Below are positions 61,056 through 64,000 of a stretch of DNA of 64,000 nucleotides, piece after piece. Numbering within the stretch: the stretch's first letter is position 1; each line of letters begins with the position of its first letter. A program made the position numbers and the translations under genes. The notes beneath the pieces are model-generated. The model had not been told where the DNA came from, made no database searches, and worked only from the letters and a program-made list of their open reading frames with translations. The DNA lies in assembly GCA_902774295.1 (NCBI GenBank), contig CACYHP010000001.1, positions 992,001-1,056,000 on the forward strand. Direction: 5' to 3'. Origin of the DNA: an uncultured Bacteroidia bacterium. GTDB taxonomy: Bacteria > Bacteroidota > Bacteroidia > Bacteroidales > F082.

Positions 61056-61912
61056 GCATTCCAGTTTGGTTATATATTGTTTCTGTCATATTGGGCATTG
61101 CGTTAGCGTCTGTAATATCTGTTTTTTTGGTTCGAAAGCATGATACAAAGAAAGTCTCCTACATGATGGACTCGCTCGAGGACGGCGAGATGAACTTCCG
61201 TTTCCGTGAAAACTCCAGTCTTAACAGAGCTTTGAACCGTATCCGCGGCATTTTCAAGAGACGCTCCGCAGTGGATGAAGCTGCTTCGTGGAGCAAGCTG
61301 TTCCGTGTGATGACGCACGAAATCATGAACACCGTGGCACCGATAGCTTCGTTGAGCGACGCCTTGTCGAAAGACGACAGCCTCGACGTGAAAGCCGGAC
61401 TTGAAACCATATCCGCATCGTCAAAAGACCTGATAAAATTTGTGGAATCGTACCGCAGCATGATGAAACTGTCATCGCCAATCCGTAAAGCCGTGATGGT
61501 CGACGAGCTGATGGAACGTGTACTGAATCTGAACCAATCACGTTTGAAAGAACAAAACGTTACGATAACTTATAATGCAAAAACACCGGATTTACTTGTC
61601 TATATCGACGAAAGTCAGATTTTGCAGGTGCTGAATAACCTCATAAAAAACGCTGTGCAGGCTGAAGCTAACTCCATCCGCATCAGCGCGGAGCTTAACT
61701 CTGAAGACCGCACAATAATAAGTGTCACAAACAACGGAAAACCAGTGCCTCTGCGCCAACAGGATGAGATTTTTGTGCCGTTCTACACGACAAAACCTAA
61801 CGGCACCGGCATCGGACTGAGCCTCTCCCGACAAATAATGACCAAACATAACGGAAACATAACCCTCGTCCAAAGCGACAAAAATACCACGACTTTCGCC
61901 ATGGTATTCTAA
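61052..61912 (+). CDS. short histidine kinase with no periplasmic sensor domain
   Basis: The 286-residue kinase has one membrane helix (about 5-27) and no visible sensor domain. The H-box is VMTHEIMNTVAPI near residue 90, a form with HEIMN. The catalytic ATPase has the N-box NLIKNAVQAEA near 195, the G1 region NNGKPVP, and GTGIGLSLSRQIMTKHNGN near 255. It overlaps the regulator by 4 nt (ATGA) and is presumably its cognate kinase. Without a sensor domain, it might sense the membrane itself or the state of the permeases, as in flux-sensing antibiotic systems. Confidence 0.88.
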   Translation: MSIPVWLYIVSVILGIALASVISVFLVRKHDTKKVSYMMDSLEDGEMNFRFRENSSLNRALNRIRGIFKRRSAVDEAASWSKLFRVMTHEIMNTVAPIASLSDALSKDDSLDVKAGLETISASSKDLIKFVESYRSMMKLSSPIRKAVMVDELMERVLNLNQSRLKEQNVTITYNAKTPDLLVYIDESQILQVLNNLIKNAVQAEANSIRISAELNSEDRTIISVTNNGKPVPLRQQDEIFVPFYTTKPNGTGIGLSLSRQIMTKHNGNITLVQSDKNTTTFAMVF

Positions 61913-61946
61913 CTTTTATCTTTTATCTGTTATCTTTTAACTCTAA
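61911..61946. repeat. CTTTTAT/CTCTAAT heptamer array
   Basis: CTTTTAT, CTTTTAT, CTGTTAT, CTTTTAA, CTCTAAT: five consecutive 7-nt units from the end of the kinase gene to the convergent fatty-acid-CoA ligase gene. Confidence 0.65.
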
Positions 61947-63719
61947 TCAATCCCCTCCCTGATACATTCTGTTAATCACATCTTTGTATCTGTCAAGAAT
62001 AACAGAGCGTTTCACCTTAAGAGTAGGAGTGAGGATGCCGTTTGCCGTTGACCATTCATCAGCAATGAACTTAAATCTCTTGATCTTCTCGGTATCACCG
62101 AAGAAAGCATTGATCTTCTGAACCTCTTTTGTCAAGCGGTCTTTCACCTCTTTGAGGTTGATCATGGCATCATTGGTAGTGAACTTGATCTCGTGCTTGG
62201 TGCACCAGTCTTTCAGGAATGAGAAGTCTGGGACTATCAAAGCAGCTGCGAATTTCTCGTTTTCACCAAGAACCACTACGTTTTCGAAGAATCCTGACTC
62301 GGTGAATTTGGTCTCGATAATATCAGGATTGATATATTTACCTAATGAGGTCTTGAAGAGGTTCTTCATGCGGCCTGTAATCTTGAAGTTGCCGTATTCA
62401 TTGACACTTCCAAGGTCTCCGGTGTGGAACCATCCGTCCTTGTCTATGACTTCAGCAGTCAGCTCCGGCTGTTTGTAATAGCCCATCATCACGTTGTGAC
62501 CGCGGCAGATGATTTCGCCATTTTCAGCGATTTTCACCTCCACACCAGGCAATGCTGGACCAACATATCCCGCTTCACGGCCGTGAGGCACGTTGGAACT
62601 TGTGCAGATAACCGGTGAGCATTCTGTCATGCCGTAGCCTTCGTAAACTGGCATCTTGATGGCTGAGAAGAATGCCGAGATATTCGGCTGGATGCTCGCT
62701 GCACCCGAAACGATGATGTCGAAACAGTCAGCACCGAGTTTGTTGCGGATTTTGCTGTAAACAAGCTTGTCGGCGAGTTTCAATTTGAGGTTGTAGAACC
62801 AGCTTCTGCCGTCAACTGTATATTTCTCGGCAAGGTTCATCGCCCAGTAGAATATGTTCTTTGAGAGGCCTTTCTGGCTTTGTCCCGACTGTCTTACCTT
62901 GAGGTAAATCTTCTCCAGCAAACGAGGCACACAGGTCATCATTGTAGGATGAATCTCCTTCATGTCATTGGCGATGGTGGCAACGCTCTCAGCGTAATAC
63001 ACCGACATTCCAAGATATTGATACAGATATGTTAGCGTTCTCTCGTATGCGTGGCAAATTGGCAAGAAGCTCAACGCACGTGTCGATGTAGGCGACGGAG
63101 TCTGTCTCAAATTCTCAATCTGACCCAAAATATTGGCGTGCGAAAGCATCACACCTTTCGGAGTGCCTGTCGTGCCTGACGTATAAAGTATTGTGGCACA
63201 ATCTGTTGACTTGATACTGGCTTTGCGACGCTCGAGTTCTTCAGCATTTTGATTTTCTCTGCCTAATTGAAGAAGGTCTGCCCAGATAGGGTAGTCACCG
63301 CGTTTCACGAAGGTGTAAATCATCTTCAAAGATGGGATGTCGTCCTTGATGTCCTCAATCTTGTTCAAAACGCACAGACCCTCAACCATCACGAACTTAG
63401 CCTCGCTGTTGTTGATGACAACGCGGTAGTCTTCCTTGCTGATTGTAGGGTAAATTGGTACTGTTACGGCTCCAACCTGCTGGATGGCCATATCCATGAT
63501 GTTCCACTCAGGACGGTTGCTGCTGATGATGGCGATTTTATCGTCCTTCTGGATGCCTAACTTTATGAGGGCATAGCTAATGATGTTGGTTGTTTCAACG
63601 TACTCCTGGATGCTGTATTTGTTCCATTCGCCGTTTTCTTTCTTGGCGAGTGCAATTTTCTGATCAGGATGCTTGCGTATGTAAGTCGTCAGAATGTCAA
63701 AAATGCGTTTTTCTTCCAT
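61947..63719 (-). CDS. long-chain fatty-acid-CoA ligase (AMP-binding)
   Basis: The 590-residue enzyme (start ATG 63719, MEEKRIFDILTTYIRKHPD; an upstream in-frame start adds unrelated residues) activates fatty acids to acyl-CoA via an acyl-AMP. The AMP-binding motif ATILYTSGTTGTPKGVMLSH lies near 180. YGMTECSPVI lies near 365, GWFHTGDLG near 440, and KTSLGKYINPDIIE carries the lysine-containing A-loop. It is at the normal length for the FadD15-like family. Its promoter is preceded by an array of GGGGTGA repeats. Confidence 0.95.
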   Translation of the reverse strand: MEEKRIFDILTTYIRKHPDQKIALAKKENGEWNKYSIQEYVETTNIISYALIKLGIQKDDKIAIISSNRPEWNIMDMAIQQVGAVTVPIYPTISKEDYRVVINNSEAKFVMVEGLCVLNKIEDIKDDIPSLKMIYTFVKRGDYPIWADLLQLGRENQNAEELERRKASIKSTDCATILYTSGTTGTPKGVMLSHANILGQIENLRQTPSPTSTRALSFLPICHAYERTLTYLYQYLGMSVYYAESVATIANDMKEIHPTMMTCVPRLLEKIYLKVRQSGQSQKGLSKNIFYWAMNLAEKYTVDGRSWFYNLKLKLADKLVYSKIRNKLGADCFDIIVSGAASIQPNISAFFSAIKMPVYEGYGMTECSPVICTSSNVPHGREAGYVGPALPGVEVKIAENGEIICRGHNVMMGYYKQPELTAEVIDKDGWFHTGDLGSVNEYGNFKITGRMKNLFKTSLGKYINPDIIETKFTESGFFENVVVLGENEKFAAALIVPDFSFLKDWCTKHEIKFTTNDAMINLKEVKDRLTKEVQKINAFFGDTEKIKRFKFIADEWSTANGILTPTLKVKRSVILDRYKDVINRMYQGGD

Positions 63720-63741
63720 TTCTTGTGCTTTAAAATCGGTG

Positions 63742-63749
63742 CAAAAATA
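63742..63749 (-). promoter_or_regulatory. -7 promoter element for the fatty-acid-CoA ligase
   Basis: TATTTTTG followed by C on the minus strand, 22 nt before the ATG. The -33 region has TTT but no TTTG. The GGGGTGA array begins about 30 bp upstream of it. Confidence 0.5.
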
Positions 63750-63777
63750 CATAGTATTTTAACCCATGAAAATTTAA

Positions 63778-63923
63778 GGGGTGAGTGGGGTGAAATTTGG
63801 GATAAAAACGCTTATATAGGGGTGAAAGTGTCGTTTTTAGGGGTGAATGAAAATTTTATACAGTATAAAATGGGGTAAAAGTGCCATTTATAGGGGTGAA
63901 ATATTTACCCCAAGGGGTGAAAT
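63778..63923. repeat. helically phased GGGGTGA(A) repeat array
   Basis: GGGG of the motif GGGGTGA(A) (one copy GGGGTAA, one GGGGTGAG) starts at 63778, 63787, 63819, 63840, 63872, 63893 and 63914. The spacings after the first are 32, 21, 32, 21 and 21 bp, all near whole numbers of helical turns. The array fills the gap between nqrF and the fatty-acid-CoA ligase promoter, and no open frame is evident. It is a candidate multi-site operator or activator array. Confidence 0.7.
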
Positions 63924-64000
63924 TTAAGCACCAAAATCGTCGAAAAGGATATTTTCCTTCGGTACACCTAAATTGTCGAGCATATTAAGAACAGCCTGCG
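63924..64000 (-). CDS. nqrF: C-terminal end of Na+-translocating NADH:quinone reductase subunit F (partial)
   Basis: The minus-strand frame from the right edge ends at the TAA at 63926-63924. The visible residues QAVLNMLDNLGVPKENILFDDFG-A match the C-terminal end of NqrF, the NADH-oxidising flavin subunit of the sodium pump, as I recall it (MLxxLGVPxENIxxDDFG). The other Nqr genes would lie beyond the window, upstream on this strand. The identification rests on only about 25 residues. Confidence 0.65.
   Translation of the reverse strand, partial: QAVLNMLDNLGVPKENILFDDFGA

Overview
The window looks like a chromosomal segment of a Bacteroidales-type bacterium (phylum Bacteroidota), probably uncultured. 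The reasons are several secreted proteins ending in type IX secretion (T9SS) sorting domains, the -7 promoter motif TAnnTTTG (mostly TATTTTTGC) upstream of many genes, the Bacteroidetes gene order bamD-rpoZ-coaBC-DUF4835-recN, and an apparent Na+-translocating NqrF terminus at the right edge. No rRNA, tRNA, CRISPR array, phage or transposase gene was seen.

Layout. 1-7770: an AT-rich surface-protein cassette with the end of a T9SS protein, a YadA-head/tail-fibre-like protein, a small YD-motif T9SS protein and a 2067-residue SpvB/FG-GAP/RHS protein. 7800-21260: housekeeping (argS, rsmE, DUF4159, an MBL hydrolase, dapA, a secreted M14 peptidase, bamD-rpoZ-coaBC-DUF4835-recN). 21300-34255, mostly minus strand: M16 protease, an ABC/GntR operon with a candidate operator, an ADP-forming acetate-CoA ligase coupled to a membrane protein, a T9SS protein, a lipid kinase, an acyl-ACP thioesterase, an rRNA/tRNA methyltransferase and an EamA transporter. 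34329-44821: a PHP-like membrane protein, a lectin-like surface protein, nadE, a YggS-type protein, an LTA-synthase-like sulfatase, ffh, folD and an OmpA/PD40 protein.

44822-61912 is the most striking part: a 17-kb efflux locus of tolC, an HlyD/MacA adaptor, four large FtsX/MacB-type permeases, a single LolD/MacB-type ATPase, an NtrC-family sigma-54 response regulator and a very short histidine kinase. Two promoters, before tolC and before the fourth permease, have the same architecture: two TGTAAA/TTTACA dyads about two helical turns apart, a shared 9-mer exactly 28 bp before the -24 GG, and a -24/-12 sigma-54 element (one matches the consensus perfectly). I infer that the locus-encoded regulator drives both, giving a self-contained sigma-54-controlled export regulon. 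An AAA ATPase gene with its own promoter and palindromes sits between the two halves. 61947-64000: a long-chain fatty-acid-CoA ligase preceded by an array of GGGGTGA repeats spaced about 21 or 32 bp, then the end of nqrF.

Several non-coding repeat families run through the window: three inverted-repeat elements bounded by GTCATTTCGA/TCGAAATGAC, two of which share a hairpin with a compensatory base change; at least eight degenerate 7-nt-periodic AT-rich arrays; a roughly 50-bp repeat containing GCCGnAGGC; and a four-copy tandem repeat at 35515-35590.
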